Origin: Circinella umbellata
Taxonomy: Eukaryota > Mucoromycota > Mucoromycetes > Mucorales > Lichtheimiaceae
Direction: 5' to 3'
Assembly (NCBI GenBank): GCA_025093555.1
Contig: JAIWNF010000036.1
Coordinates: 434,001 to 498,000, forward strand
Length of the DNA stretch: 64,000 nucleotides
Made by a program: the position numbers and the translations under genes. The notes beneath the pieces are model-generated. The model worked only from the letters and a program-made list of their open reading frames with translations, made no database searches and was not told the origin of the DNA. Of the stretch, positions 37,219-54,220 are shown in pieces; the stretch's first letter is position 1, and each line of letters begins with the position of its first letter.

Positions 37219-40200
37219 TGTAGTTAAATTTGTTATGTTTTAGATATGTTTAATAAGGAAAAGCGAAAAGCGAATATGAAAACGATGTTAATAATATGTT
37301 GCAATAAAAAAAACTAGGATTAAATGGAAATTGATCTCTCCTTTTATATCTGATTTTTTTAACCATTCTTTGAGCTCAAAGATTATCTTTGCACAACCAG
37401 GGGGTTAAAAAACTAGATGATGTTTCCATATCGGTAAACTTGGCGCTTAATTTTTTTGATCGTCTTCTACTTAAATTTTCTTTAATCTTCCAAAGAAAAA
37501 AGAAACAAATAGGTAATATTTAAGAAAATTGAAACATTCCATCGATCTATAATATGTTAGAAAATCAATAATTACATATTATTGACAGCAACAAAAAATA
37601 TTTGTTGCGTTTTTTTCTTTAATTCTATTCATTATAACAATTATATGTAAATACAGTATTTATAATATTATGCCTAGGAAACAGCACATGCAAAATCTGA
37701 TTTTATTTCTGATGTTGGAACATCTCACTACGATTACCATATATGGGCAACGAATACAAGATCGGAGATTTTGATTATTCATCCTTAAGATCAGCATGAG
37801 TTTTTTTTATCTCTTAATTCCCTCTCAGAGCTACCATTTTGACGTAACCCTGTTTTTTATCTGGAAAAAAAAAATTCAAACCTTTCTTTACTAGAAAACC
37901 TTGCTGCAAGTAATTTCAAAATGGATTTATTTTTCCAAGGGTTGTGCTTATATTTTAATTATTTATGTGATGAAGATCATGCAGTTTTTTTTTTGCTCAT
38001 CTATATTAGTTATGATACGTTTGTCATTTATTAAGTATATATAATAACTACTACCATGATAATACCGCGTTGAGTGAATTGTTATAACCGAACTTCAATT
38101 ATGTCACTATGTAGCCAATTAAAAATATAAAATTGCGGGGTACACCATCTCGCGTTACATTTTTTTCACGCTTTGCTTTTTTTTTTCTAACAAAAAAAAA
38201 GAAGTTGTTATCAATCTAATTGATATCTGAAAATAATGGCGACTCAAGCACATACCTGTATTGACTGAAATTTTTTCTTTACGTTAGTAATATATCGCTA
38301 CACTTAGAATTAGTACGGATGTAAGATTTGGTTTTTAAAAATAGCTGAGAAACTGGCATCAATTGTCTCACGCTTATATTTTTCTTATACATGTCTCTAA
38401 CTTGTTATGATTACTCTCATTGGGTTATTCTAGAATACATTAGTCTTAGTTACTGATATTGGCTTTGTAGGAGCGATTAAATAAGGTCAGTCTCAATAGA
38501 AGTACCACTTTTTTCCCCTTTATAGCCAAATTGCTCGAACTTAATGTATTATTTTTCTTATTTTGACGTATTGTGTCGTATGCCTGAAAAAAATCTTGCA
38601 TATCATAATTCATGAAACTTTTACTCATTACGTATATTAAAAAAAAGCACAAGATTATATGTACATCCGAAGCGTTCATACTGATATCTCTTGCCTCTCT
38701 TCATCTTTATCTGAAGTGCTTCTTTTTTTCAAACAACAGTTGTTTTTTAATGGCTTTTATTACAAACGTGTTGAATATATAATAATTGTTTCGACATACA
38801 ATATGGTAAAGATAATAATTGCAATAATATTTACGGTATAAAATTTCTGGTTTTCTTCTGTCATATTATTGTTACTATGAAAAATATATACGTAGCTTGA
38901 AGAGGAAAACATTATGTTTGCTGCTGCTATGCTTGAGAGACCTATTATGATAATAATAATATCTATATTTTTGGTTTGTTAATTTTTACGCTTACGTACA
39001 TATATATTTATGCTGATTCACATATTTATACAAAAATGTAATAATATAACTGCTTTAAATCGTTTTTTTTGACACGTTAATATTCTTGATCAAATAATGC
39101 AAGATAATCTAAGTTTCCTAATTGGGAAGATCAATTAAAAAACTTAGTCGCGCTAAGCCATCATGGGTTGTACAAAAAGAAAAAGCTTCTAAAGCATTTT
39201 TATGCATTCATGTTTCATGGGCAGTGAATTTTGCCTAAAACCCTCATCGCTTCCAGCGAATCAGGTAAAACAGCTATGAGTCACACCGATATTGTCAACT
39301 TATTAATAAAATATATATTTTCCTTGTATATTTTTTTTCAATAATGCGCAGCACCGTAATAAATGTGTACTTAAATGAAACCGGGAAAATTAAAACCAAT
39401 CGTCTACATAATATAATATTAAATAACCCTGTTTCTAGCGTTAATAACCCATACATTATCATTTTAGTTTTTCAGGTCCACACGACCAGCATATTATTTT
39501 GGTTACATTTTTTCGAATAAAGTAAACTTATTGCTGTTTTGAGAAACTCTCGAAATAAAGTTTGCTATAAACTATGTCAAAAAAAAAAAAGAAAAAAAAA
39601 AGAAAAGGTGCTGACAGTTAAATATTACGTGTATGGATAGTATTGCAACTGCTCAAGAGTTTTTAAATTTATTATACAAAGCTTACTTTAGAATAAAGTA
39701 ACAAGTGAAATAATTTCCGCTCTTGTGCTATATGAATCGGTACCGCTATTAATAGATTTAGCTTTCTATGATGTTACGACGAAATATTGTGTAAGCGATG
39801 CCTAATTCTCCTTTTTGTTTTACAAAATATAGTACAGCTATTATTATTATTTTAAAAGCGACATTGAATTAGATAAAAAGGCAAAATTATTATACATACC
39901 TATGATTGCGTTGTGTTACTGTATCCCGTTTCACCCACATTAAGCTCTATATTTAAAAAAAACATTCTATAAGATTATTAGCGGTGTCTCAGTAACATTT
40001 TAATATATGTGTTGCAAAGAAAGTAAAAAAAAATATCTTATTGAATCATTTGGACTTTTCAAAATCTACACTTATTATTAACATTTTATCCATGACGAGA
40101 ATATGATCATACTTTTTTCTGCTCAACTGGTACTGTATATTACTACCTTAATATAGAAGTAATTTACAAATGTCAGTGCGCGAATATCAAAACCATAAAA

Positions 40201-40359
40201 TTTAAATGGTGTCGATTAACATATCATATTCGGAAAAGAATCTTTTGGGTTCGATACAACTATGTTATTACTGGTATAAATAGTGTATATACTTTATAGG
40301 TAATTTATTATACAAATGATATTGTTACAATGAGCCTTCTAAGTTATATTTTATAGAAA
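37219..40359. other. 3.1-kb gene-poor region
   Basis: The first few hundred bases upstream of homocitrate synthase should contain its promoter, but I could not identify a clear Gcn4-type site. The remainder is AT-rich with A/T homopolymers and no supported gene. A string like a tRNA B box at 40246-40256 has no partner A box. Confidence 0.5.
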
Positions 40360-41689
40360 TTATGATGCATGTATGTGATGTTCTTTAGCATGAAGTAAAG
40401 ATACAAGGAACTCATTTGTTGGTACAGGAATATTTCGTTCTTTTGCCAAACGAATGACATAACCATTAATATATTCTATTTCAGTAAGACGTTTAGCCAA
40501 AATATCTTGTACGGTCTATACATAATATAAAAAGATGATAATTGATTATTTTCTCAATATGTTAAATTACGTATACAATATATCCGGAACGCGACATTCA
40601 CTTCATTTTCAAATATCACTTATACTTACCGTGCACTTTGTTTCGCTCGATTTAATAGCAGTACTTTCAACCATTTCATAAAGATCATCCGCAGTAGTAT
40701 TTAATTCAGTCAATACTCGAGCACATTCTTCACATACTTGTCGTATTAACTTGGAGCCATATGGATTACGAATCATTGCGCCATTTGTACTTTCCAAGAT
40801 ACCAGTTACTGCATTCATACCACAATTAACCACCAATTTCCGCATCATACGTATCTGTAAATCATTCCATTCAACAATAGTTGAATTTAATCCAGGGATT
40901 TCACTAAATGCTTGCATCACAGCATTTGTTTGATTTTTATGCTGCTGCTCCGCTTGAAAAGAAGAAAAGGTGTCTGGACGAGGCAATGTTGCCAAAAAGT
41001 ACCCATCGCCTGGATTATCCCATCCACTAATATGTTGAACTGAAAAAGGCTCTGTTCTAACAGTAGCATGACGATTTACTCCGAGAATGATGGAAGGTGA
41101 CTGAGCACGTTCTTCTGGAGTAGGCCAAAGGGATTCAAGTAATTCATCAGCTACACCCATACCATTCTAATTAAATTTTTACAAAAAGTGAAAATAAAGC
41201 AAATGTTTAGTATTCATTTCTTGTACCGAACAAAAAAAAAAGATAGAATATGAACAAAATCATTTAAATATCTTCGATACGTATAATAAATAAATAAATA
41301 AAATGTTACGTATTGTGCACTTGATATAATTATAAAAAAAAACAGACCTGTAGCAACACTAATGTACTTGAGCGTGACAAATGCGACTTGATAGACTGGA
41401 CAGCTTCTTTCGCATGTTGCGATTTTGTAGTCACAATCACATTTTCCATTATACCAGTGAATTTATTTGACTTATTATTGCTTTCACCATTAGCAACCAT
41501 AGTATCAAATCCTCCTTTTCTCACAGGATTTGATTGACTGACACGTCGATATGTAATTTCACTTTGTCGATTACGAAAATCTTGTAAAGCCCGTTGAGAA
41601 CGTAAGATAAGAGTTACATTATGGCGTGATCCAAGATCAAATGCAGTATGACATCCAACTGCACCAGTACCTAAAATATGAAACCGCAT
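40360..41689 (-). CDS. PAN5: 2-dehydropantoate 2-reductase (ketopantoate reductase)
   Basis: Exons 41689-41348, 41166-40630 and 40515-40360 give 344 residues. It reduces ketopantoate to pantoate with NADPH in pantothenate/CoA synthesis. MRFHILGTGAVGCHTAFDL at the N-terminus is the Rossmann GxGxxG. VIVTTKSQ and the spliced LLQNGMG are the NADP-proximal motifs of ApbA/PanE. The C-terminal domain has RKLVVNCGMNAVTGILESTNG with the conserved catalytic-type Lys and Asn residues, and the last exon reads TEIEYINGYVIRLA, a classic PanE motif. The first intron uses a weaker GTCTGT donor, but the join restores LLQNGMG. Length is slightly below yeast Pan5. It is divergent from the Cdc5 gene, with a shared 1.05-kb upstream region. 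Confidence 0.94.
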
Positions 41690-45559
<3,870 letters not shown>

Positions 45560-45788
45560 TTAAATCCATTTATCCATTCATTCATATATAAATATTTAAA
45601 ATATCATTTTATAAAATAAAAAAGTTTATACTTTGATCTTTGTAAATCATATTTTAAGGTCATCCGTTTTTTTTTTATCATGTGGGGTAACACTTAATGC
45701 ATATATTTCCAATTATTTTCGCACGCCGATTTATTCTTCTTTTCTCTTCTTTTTATTCACTCACGCATAACAATAATATACACTGATA

Positions 45789-46634
45789 ATGAATGAGACA
45801 ACACTTGTATGGGATGTAATTTATCAAATTCTAGACGAATGTATAGAAATAGAACTAAAAGAAAGTCAACGTCTTGCTGATCAAGCCAATAAAAGTATTT
45901 GTTGGTGTAGTCAGCTTACTTTGATTAACCATCAATGCAACGACTATATTTTAAACAATGCTCAATTCCATAAACTGCAAGTATTTTACATACTTGGAAG
46001 GACTACCCGACAACGCGATCCAGTCATTGTAGGTGTAGACAATGATAAGAGTACAAAGAATAACGAGTGGACAATGTTGCATATCAGTCTTTCCAACCAA
46101 CAACGACTTTTACCCGAAGTTTGCATGTTTTCTTTACTCGAAGTCCGACCACCAAGAAAAACTGCTTCTTTATTATTATTAGATAAGGATAATAAGGAGG
46201 ATGATGGTGAAATGGATAATAATAATAATAATAATAGATTAACACATACAACAACGATAAGAAAAAAATCAACTTATCGTAATAAAAGTCGTTATTGGTA
46301 TCGTCAAGTATCAAGTAGAATCATTAAAAGTGGTGATGGTCGAGTATTCCCGTTATTACGTTATCATCGCATGATTGGTGAAATTGAAGAGTTTGCAACA
46401 CTTAATTCAGCATCTATTTGGTGTTGGCGTAGCCCAGTAAATTCTTGGTTATATCGAGGTCTACCAGGATATAGATTACTTTTGGATAATCCAGAAAATG
46501 AATTACTGATATGGCATCATTCATATTCAAAACAACAAAAACAACAAGGATTATCAATAGGAGAACAAGTTTTACATCACAATGTACCATTTTTTGCAAA
46601 TCTTGGATCACCTACTGCTGCTCAATTTATGTAA
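45789..46634 (+). CDS. Orphan single-exon protein, 281 residues
   Basis: I do not recognise this protein. It starts 230 bp after Cdc5 on the same strand and ends 156 bp from the convergent Ndc80 stop. It is mostly polar with no signal peptide or membrane segment. A low-complexity Asp/Asn patch (about 135-150, including six Asn in a row) separates an N-terminal half (LVWDVIYQILDECIEIELKE, probably helical) from a C-terminal half rich in Trp, Tyr and His (SASIWCWRSPVNSWLYRGLP, then GYRLLLDNPENELLIWHH). The aromatic pattern looks like a folded domain. Codon use is like that of its neighbours and the frame is uninterrupted, so it is probably real. It could be lineage-specific. Confidence 0.7.
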   Translation: MNETTLVWDVIYQILDECIEIELKESQRLADQANKSICWCSQLTLINHQCNDYILNNAQFHKLQVFYILGRTTRQRDPVIVGVDNDKSTKNNEWTMLHISLSNQQRLLPEVCMFSLLEVRPPRKTASLLLLDKDNKEDDGEMDNNNNNNRLTHTTTIRKKSTYRNKSRYWYRQVSSRIIKSGDGRVFPLLRYHRMIGEIEEFATLNSASIWCWRSPVNSWLYRGLPGYRLLLDNPENELLIWHHSYSKQQKQQGLSIGEQVLHHNVPFFANLGSPTAAQFM

Positions 46635-46790
46635 CCATCATATTACCATCCACTTCTTTTTATATATTTACCCTATACATAATCCAAAGGGGTTTATTTT
46701 TGTATTAATTATTTTTAAATAGGGATATACAGCTTATTTATTATAATAGTTTTGTAATTAGTCAAATATTATATTTTTCTCTTTAAAGAG

Positions 46791-49340
46791 CTAAAAGTCT
46801 AAATCTTTTTTAAATTGTCTTGAAAGATTTTCTACTTCTTGACGAAGTGCTTGACTCTTTGTTATCCTTTCTGCAACTGCTTCCATTAATAATCTTTCTT
46901 GTGATTCTACTTTTCCATTAAGTTCACTTAACCTATTTGAAATAAATAATACATTAGTAAAAAATAGTAAATAACATTTATATATAATCATTTTTATTTA
47001 CTTGAGTTTAAGTTCTTGTTCCATTTTTTCATAATTATACAATTCTTCTTTAGCATCACGTTTCATCTTTTTCATTTCTTGTTCTTTTCGTGCCAAATCT
47101 TCAAGAGCTTCTTGTTGTTCTCCAAAAAATCGCTAATAAATATATAAGAAGATTTAATTCATTTGAAAATATTAAAAAGGAAAAAAAGGGGGGGGGTTAC
47201 CTGTCTTTCTACTTCATAAGCTCTTGTTGCTTTATCCAAGTTCTCTTTTAATAATATTACATTTGATTGTCGTTCTGTTATTTGTTCAGTTAAATTGGAT
47301 AATTGTTTATGTAATTCTGTCATACGTTCAGTTTCTTGATTAAACTTAGTATCAGCTTCTTGTTTAGTTTTTTCAAGATAGGGCTATATAAAAAAAACAG
47401 AAATGAGTTACTTTATCATAATGTTAAACCCAATGATAATAATGAAATACTTACTATCGCTATACGTTTCAAATCAATTGAACTCATTTTATCAAGACTT
47501 GATGCTTTTGGAAAGAATCTCAATTGTAAACTCTTTCCTTCTTTAGTATGTGTGATATCAAGTTCGTTTAATTGTTCATTATATTCTTTTGTATGTCGAT
47601 CCACCTTTGATAATAATTTGGATAATTCATTTTCAGCAATACTTTGTTCTTTAGTTAATTTTTGGATTAATTGTTGTGCATTAGCATTTTCTTTTTCCAA
47701 ATCAGTTTGTTTTTGATATAAACGATCAATTTCTTCTAAAGAAGTATTTAAAGACTTGAATTTTTCTTCTATTTCAGCATATTCTTTCTCTGTCCTTTTA
47801 CATTGACCCTCTATGAATAGATTTATTATGTTATTAATATATAATAATAAAGATAAACCCTTTGTTCCTTCACATAATGGTAATATTAATATAAAATTTA
47901 CCAAGTTCTTTTGCTTCACGTTCAGTTTTTGCAATTGATTCTGTATATTTTGCAACCTTTTTTCGCATTTCATTATTATATTCCTCAAATTTGGTCATAT
48001 CTTTTTCCATTCTTGCTCTTTTTTCAAGACATTTTTCTTTCATATTCTTCATTATTATAAATATAAATATACCAAGTTAGTTAGAATAAAATCATATCTT
48101 TACTCTTAATAAATTAAACTTACTGGTTTCGATTTTAATTCATCCCATTGAGCTTGAAGAATTTCATTGGCTTGTGATACTTTTTTTGATTGTTCAACAT
48201 ACTTTATTTTCAAGTCACCTACATAAATAATACTAATGAGTAGTTGTTGAAAAAAGAAAACCTTATAATATATGTATTATATATAGTTACCAAGTAATCG
48301 ACGTAATTTTTCATTATATTCATCAAACTCATTTGCACCATGCAAAAATGCTCTGTAAGTAGCAACAGAATAATCATAAAATAAAATATTGGTATCTTCG
48401 GTTCTATCATCATCTTCTTCATCACCTTGTTTATCTTTATAATGATCTGTAATTGCATCAAAATCCTATATATTTGATATTTAGTCTCCTTTTTACTATT
48501 TATTGTTTCCACTCTCATTATTTTATTTTACCTTACACATTTCAACCATCCATGATAATACAGCCAAAAAGGATGGATAAGAATGTGGTGCAGCAACTGA
48601 AAATAAAGCTCTCGGACTTAATGTATCTGTACGTGGATATTTAAATGCTTTTAATATATCAATAAAAACATCTTGAAAACGTTCAGGATAAATATAATCA
48701 GGTGTAACATGTAAGTGTAAAAATTTAAAAATTTGTTGAAAAGTTCGATTTTCCAAGTTTCGTAAAGCTGTTGTGGTAATAGGACCATATCCATGATCAC
48801 TCAAATATTGTACAATCAATCGAATGGAGGCTCGTTGAAATTCGGGATCTCGAATAGGTCGATTATCTATTGCTGAGCGTGGTGGAGGAGGTCGATCTGT
48901 ACTTGCTGCAACAAAGGAAGGTCGAATCAATATACTTGATCGTCCACTTTTTATATATAAAAAAAAAACATTATACAAAGACTTGTTAATTTCATTTCGT
49001 TTTACAAAAGATTAATTATTCTCTAAATGTTTATATACATATAAATATAAATATATATATTTATATATATTTACCTGGTAGGTACTGATGATGGATTACG
49101 TTCAAATAAGGATGAGCCACTTACTTGTGATGCTATAGCGTTTTCATTTAATGTAGTAGATCGCATATTGTTATCAGTAGGTTGTGTTGCTCGTCTTGGT
49201 CCAAGTACTTGTGTTCGACGTTGTTGTGTTGCTGTTAATCGAGACATTTTTGAGGGACCACCCATTGATGAAGGTGGCGCTCGTTTTGAACCACCCCGTG
49301 GAATTCTTGATGAACCACTTCCATAGTTTCTTCTATCCAT
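46791..49340 (-). CDS. NDC80: Kinetochore protein Ndc80/Hec1
   Basis: Nine exons: 49340-49075, 48946-48532, 48465-48291, 48218-48124, 48046-47902, 47810-47455, 47383-47201, 47132-47002, 46932-46791; 635 residues, like human HEC1 (642). The basic, Ser/Arg-rich N-tail (about 1-88) should contact microtubules and be an Aurora B target. The calponin-homology domain follows: RPIRDPEFQRASIRLIVQYL, then FQQIFKFLHLHVTPDY, FKYPRTDTLSP and SVAAPHSYPSFLAVLSWMVE. From about residue 250 to the end it is a Glu/Lys/Gln-rich coiled coil that pairs with Nuf2. An acidic linker (GDEEDDDRTEDT) sits between the two. All junctions keep the frame. Exon 5 begins at a less usual acceptor (atgaag), so that boundary is the least sure. 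Confidence 0.95.
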
Positions 49341-52300
49341 TGTTGAAAATAATAAAAAGGGACACGAAAAAAAAAAAAAGGAAAAAATGCAGAGCGCGTT
49401 TTAATTTTCAATGTAACGCGAATCAGGCGGAGTGATCTACTTATCTTCATAGTAACAAATAGTTTATTTAGTATATTTGAGATGATGGTTAACTGTTATT
49501 AGTGTATATCTATATTCTTATTGTTTCTTATTATGAAATATATAAGCTAATTATTTTCATCAAGAATAGTATATAGTAATAAAGATATAGAATAATAATA
49601 TGAGTTTGTTATCTAGTGTATTTCCCAATTTATAAATAGTTTAATAACAGTCTATTAACCTATCAGCTTATTACATATTATATAAACTCTTTAGTAATAG
49701 GAGTCGAAACAAGATTAAATGAAAGATTGGATTTATTCATATGTTTAAATATATCGATAAATTCAAACAAAGACGCTTTCTTTGTAAAGAGTAATTATTG
49801 ACAATTGATTTTTGAAGGATCAGATAAAGCGGTTCACAGTTTAGTTGTTAACGTACATGTTTATCTGCATACAAATTCCAAGATGAGACAAATCAAGTTT
49901 GATTGGATCATCAGTTGCTGCGTGAATTTCTGTTAAAAAATATGTTACCAACAATATCTTTGATGCTATCAATGTTATAGTTGTTTTTATTGTATAATAA
50001 ACACAGTACGGTGAATTTTCGTTAAACCGGTCTACTCTCAATAATATGTAAGGTTTAGCAAAACACCGAATTTAACTTTTAAAACTCGATTGGAAGCATA
50101 TATTTAATTAGAATGGAGGAGTGTGTTTAATAATGAATACTTCTTTATCCGAAAGCAAGCTGCATAATACAGTATAGTTGTATTTTTTTTAATAATGACA
50201 AAAAATAAAACAAAAATTGCAAAATAGAAATCTTTAGTTTTATACAAGAAAAAAAAACAGTAAAATATATAGATTATGTGCGAGATCATAACAAGAATTC
50301 CAACAACATGGTGGAATGTCCAGAATATATAGATGGAAGTTTTATTTTATTCATAATGCTGTTAAGTATAATATTTTTTTTTTGTCGCGAAAAAAAAAAT
50401 TGGTTTCGCGTCATGCAAAAAAAAAAAAAAAAAATTAGATTATTATTTTTTTATCATTTTCTTATTGAATTGGTTTTACCCCCCATTTTTGAAGTGAAGG
50501 AGGGAAAAGATGATTAAAAAAAAGGAAACACTGGACAAATAGTGGAACATTAGAGCGACCTTCATTGAATTGGCCAGACCCAGTATGATCAACCCTAATC
50601 CATTGAACTACCTGCCTCTTGAGGGAAAAAAAAAAAGAAAAAAAAAAAAAAGTTCGTTTCAAAAGACAACCTTTTATAACTTTTTCTTCGTGACCGTTTC
50701 CAGAATTTTTGAATTTCCGTTGTCATGACTGTTTTAATTTCAAATACAGCTCAGGACATGTGATGTTGCCTAGTAACAAATTTTGTATGAAAGAAATAAA
50801 AAAAAAACATAAAGGGGATGATAAAATAGAAAACTGTTTAAACTATGTAATAAAGAAGTATAGATCGAATCGTCAAACATCAAATTCTTGTTACCGCTTA
50901 TTTTACAGCCAGCTCCGAAAAAAGCACAGACCTCCTTAGTGTCACTAACTTCTTTTTTTTTTGTTTGACAAGGGAAAAAGGCAAAACATTTTTGAAATTG
51001 AATATCTTTGTAATCTGTTATAAATATTTAGTTTTAAATATTATAATAATTTTAATTTTCTTTTTAAGAGGTGTGGCATTTTAAGAAATAGTTCCGTGAA
51101 TTGCATAAATATTATGTGTGTGCGTGTCTCTCTCTCACATACACACTGTGTGTATACGTGTCATATTAAAAGAAAAAGAAGAACGTTACTCAAAATAGCA
51201 GAAATAAACTTGTGTACAACTGTTTCATAACATGTTGTTGACAATAGAATCATTTGTAGAGCCACTATCATCTGCCTTGATTATACTGTTTGTGTCTGTG
51301 ACACATCTTCACTCACAGGATTACCGGTTTGTCAAATCACCAAGGTTACACCATAGAAAAATCCTGTGAAATCCTGTAATATCAAGTAGAGAAAAATAAT
51401 TGAGAGATGTTATGAATTTAGCTACGACATTACCGATTTAACGAGAAATTAGTGTACTGGTGTCTTTATTTTCTTTATCTGAAAGAAATATTAAAAGTGA
51501 GCACTTTACATACATTAACTTTTCTGTGTGGTTCTCTAATAACATGATAGACTTTACGCAATAACTCTTTACAACACGTCTACATGGTCCACAAAATAAT
51601 CAATGTTGAGGCAATACAGAGTTTCTATTTGATCATAATAGTAATTTGTCATTTTGACGACATTAAGAGCAAGGGGCTGAATGAAGAATGATTAAAACAA
51701 TAGTTAAACTATAATTGAAGGGAGAAAGAGGGGGAGACACCCTTGGAAAAAGCGACACTGTATGACAACAGGCAGACAATATAATGATCTGGATAAACAG
51801 ACTAAGTAAAGCTACTATTTTGAAGATACATACCAACTTTTTTCTTCTACTTTTCTATACTCTCGTCTAATATAAAATGTAGGATCTCCAATATAGTTGT
51901 AACAAGTAATGTTTTCTTATAAGATAAATATGCTGGTAGGTATATTACCTGTATAATGATTGACGGATATATCTTTTTGCTAGTATCAAAATGAAAGAAT
52001 ACATGCAAAAGAAAGGGGGGGGAATGGTAACCTGATTTTTGTTTTTATAAAGTACATTGTTGTGACTCGGACTGGTGGAATTTCAAGTATGGTGATATTA
52101 GACACGAATTAACATATTTATATACGCATTTTACACAAACAATATTCAATTTTTTGTACGTGATGTCAACAAAAATATAGCGTCTAATTGTTTTGATAAA
52201 ATATTGTATTAGAATAAGCAAACTAATATCAAGGAAAGCAAATATACGAAGAATGAGCAGTATGATTTGTTATACTAGTAGTTTTGTCTATCCAAAATAA

Positions 52301-52824
52301 TAATAGTACGTAAAAATTATAATCGAATTAAATAATTGAATCTATGATTATTATTTTTTGTTTAATTGTACGTAAAAATTCGATTAAAAAAACCGTCAAT
52401 GAACTTTTATTGTATTGTATACATATTAAGTTGTTGTTGTTTTTCATATGTATTGCTATGTACGTATTACATTAATAATTGTGTTTCTAAATGTATAAAC
52501 TTATTAATTACGCTTTTCTGTAATACTTTCTTTCAACACCAATAAAAGAAAAAAGAAGAAGAGGGGGTAAATGAACATTGAATAAGAGAAAGAGATTGTT
52601 AGTTGTTCACACATACATACACACACACACACAAAAAAAAAACAATAGCAAAATTGATATATGTTATGAAGAAAGGTTAATGATAGGTGAAAAAAAAAAG
52701 AATATTAGAAACATGTTAAAATAATAATAATAATGATAATAGTAAATGATAATAAGACACGGCACATCAAAAAAGAGTTAGAAAAAAGAAGAGTTAAAAA
52801 AGAAATAAATGGAATGGAAGAATA
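49341..52824. other. 3.5-kb gene-poor region with repeat copy B
   Basis: Upstream of Ndc80 and downstream of the UBTD-like gene. It contains the second dispersed repeat copy (50461-50950), A-runs (50418-50434, 50629-50651), and an AC tract at 52617-52632. No gene is supported; the open frames at 50278-50939 lie in the repeat. Confidence 0.55.
50461..50950. repeat. Dispersed repeat, copy B
   Basis: Partner of the copy at about 5240-5680, same orientation, with the same order of conserved blocks: GTGAAGGAG, CCCTAATCCATTGA + CCTCTTGA, poly-A, AGTTCGTTTCAAAAGA, TTCGTGACCGTTTCC and CAGCTCCGAAAAAAGCAC. On the minus strand the central block reads TAGTTCAATGGATTAGG (about 50610-50594), which fits a pol III A box (TRGYNNARNNG) like that in tRNA genes. 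A convincing B box was not found. This hints at a tRNA-derived SINE but does not prove it. Confidence 0.6.
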
Positions 52825-53984
52825 TTATTTCTTTGATACCAAAGCCTGAATAATTGCACCATTAGCAATAATAATAGATCTTGATTGCTGTTCTGGTATA
52901 GATTCCTTCCCTGTTTTTGTTATCGTTGTTTCAAATCCTTCATATAAAATCTTATCCTCTTCTTGTAAAATACGACCGAGATAAATCAAACGAATATTAT
53001 GAGTTTGTACTGATATATTAGGTGTTTGCATATAAATTCTGGTTCGTAATGATGAAACTGTTTCATCTGTTTTACTAATATCCACTTTAATATCTTGTGC
53101 AGTTGATAATCGAACTGTAATTGGAATAAGATTTGATGTTGTAGTTGGTGCTGTGGTTAATGGTACATCTGATGAAAGTGATTTTTTATCCTCCTGTTGT
53201 TGTTGATGATGATTATCATCTTGATGATTTTTTGTATTATTATTATTTTCTTGTTCATTATCAATTCCTTCTTCTCGTTTAATATCGGTCTGTGCCGGCA
53301 CAGACGTGGATGCAATCATTCCTGTTGTATCATCATGATCTTGTTCACTTTCATTCTCGGATACGATTAAATTGGTAGGATCAATAAAACAATACAATGG
53401 AATCACATATCGATTACCAAGTTCTATATCATTTTTGAAATATATATACATTATACTTATTAAACCTTTTTCTTCCCAATATATATACTCTTAATTATTA
53501 TAATATTTACCATCATAGCAACCTTCAGCAGGATTACCAGTAGGAATAATAATATTTGCAGCATCCAATATCGATTGAGCCATTCGAATGTCAGGCGATG
53601 TCATTGCTGCATGAAGAGCTTGCCAAATTTCCGCACGACCCTATTTATTTTTTACTTTTTAAACTTTTGTTTCCCTTCATTTTGTTATGTAATATTATAG
53701 TTTCTTTTGCTCTCTCAATACAAACCTCATAACTCGGTGCTGTTTCCCAAAATACGGTCCGTTGGTTTTCTAATTGTGTTTGTGTTATAGGTGAATCAGC
53801 TGTCCAGTGAATACCTGTTCGTTTAAACGGTTTGCCTATAAAATAATAATATTAAAAACAATTAGAATAAGAATCTAAATGATTATTTATTATTGCTATA
53901 TTCAAGTTCATCTTATTAACCTCCAGCGACAGTTGATCGTCGATTATCATCGTCGTCAGCGGCTCGAGAAACACAGCATCCCAT
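52825..53984 (-). CDS. Ubiquitin-like domain protein, UBTD1/UBTD2 (DC-UbP) family
   Basis: Exons 53984-53921, 53835-53726, 53640-53511 and 53423-52825 give 300 residues. The N-terminus MGCCVSRA fits N-myristoylation on Gly2 with palmitoylatable Cys, so membrane association is likely. The UBTD N-terminal domain follows: IHWTADSPITQTQLENQRTV, FWETAPSYEGRAEIWQALHA and CYDELGNRYVIPLYCFIDPTNL. An Asp/Glu/Gln/Asn-rich linker leads to a C-terminal ubiquitin-like fold (PITVRLSTAQDIKVDIS...IRLIYLGRILQEEDKI...IIIANGAIIQALV). Animal UBTD proteins bind ubiquitin-conjugating enzymes and influence degradation; the fungal role is inferred only. The linker is longer than in animal proteins (about 230 residues in all). 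Confidence 0.92.
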
Positions 53985-54220
53985 GGGGAGATTTTCTTAA
54001 TTGTAAATATTATTTATATTTATTTACTTTATTTTGAAAAGAAAAAAGTTGTCTTTTTTTTTTTTTTTGTTAAGTTTTTACTGCTTGGTTATTTGTATAT
54101 TATTACTATTATTGTAGTACTGATTTAGCTGAAGTAAAATCAGCACGACGAGAAAAAAAAAAAGGGGGGGGTGGAGGAGGAGGAGTTCCAGTTTCCCAAC
54201 TTTGCACGTGCTTTGGAATT

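Noticed and set aside
40201..40270. tRNA-like GGTTCGATAC string
   Set aside because: It resembles a B box, but no A box or acceptor/anticodon stems can be drawn in the 60 nt upstream.
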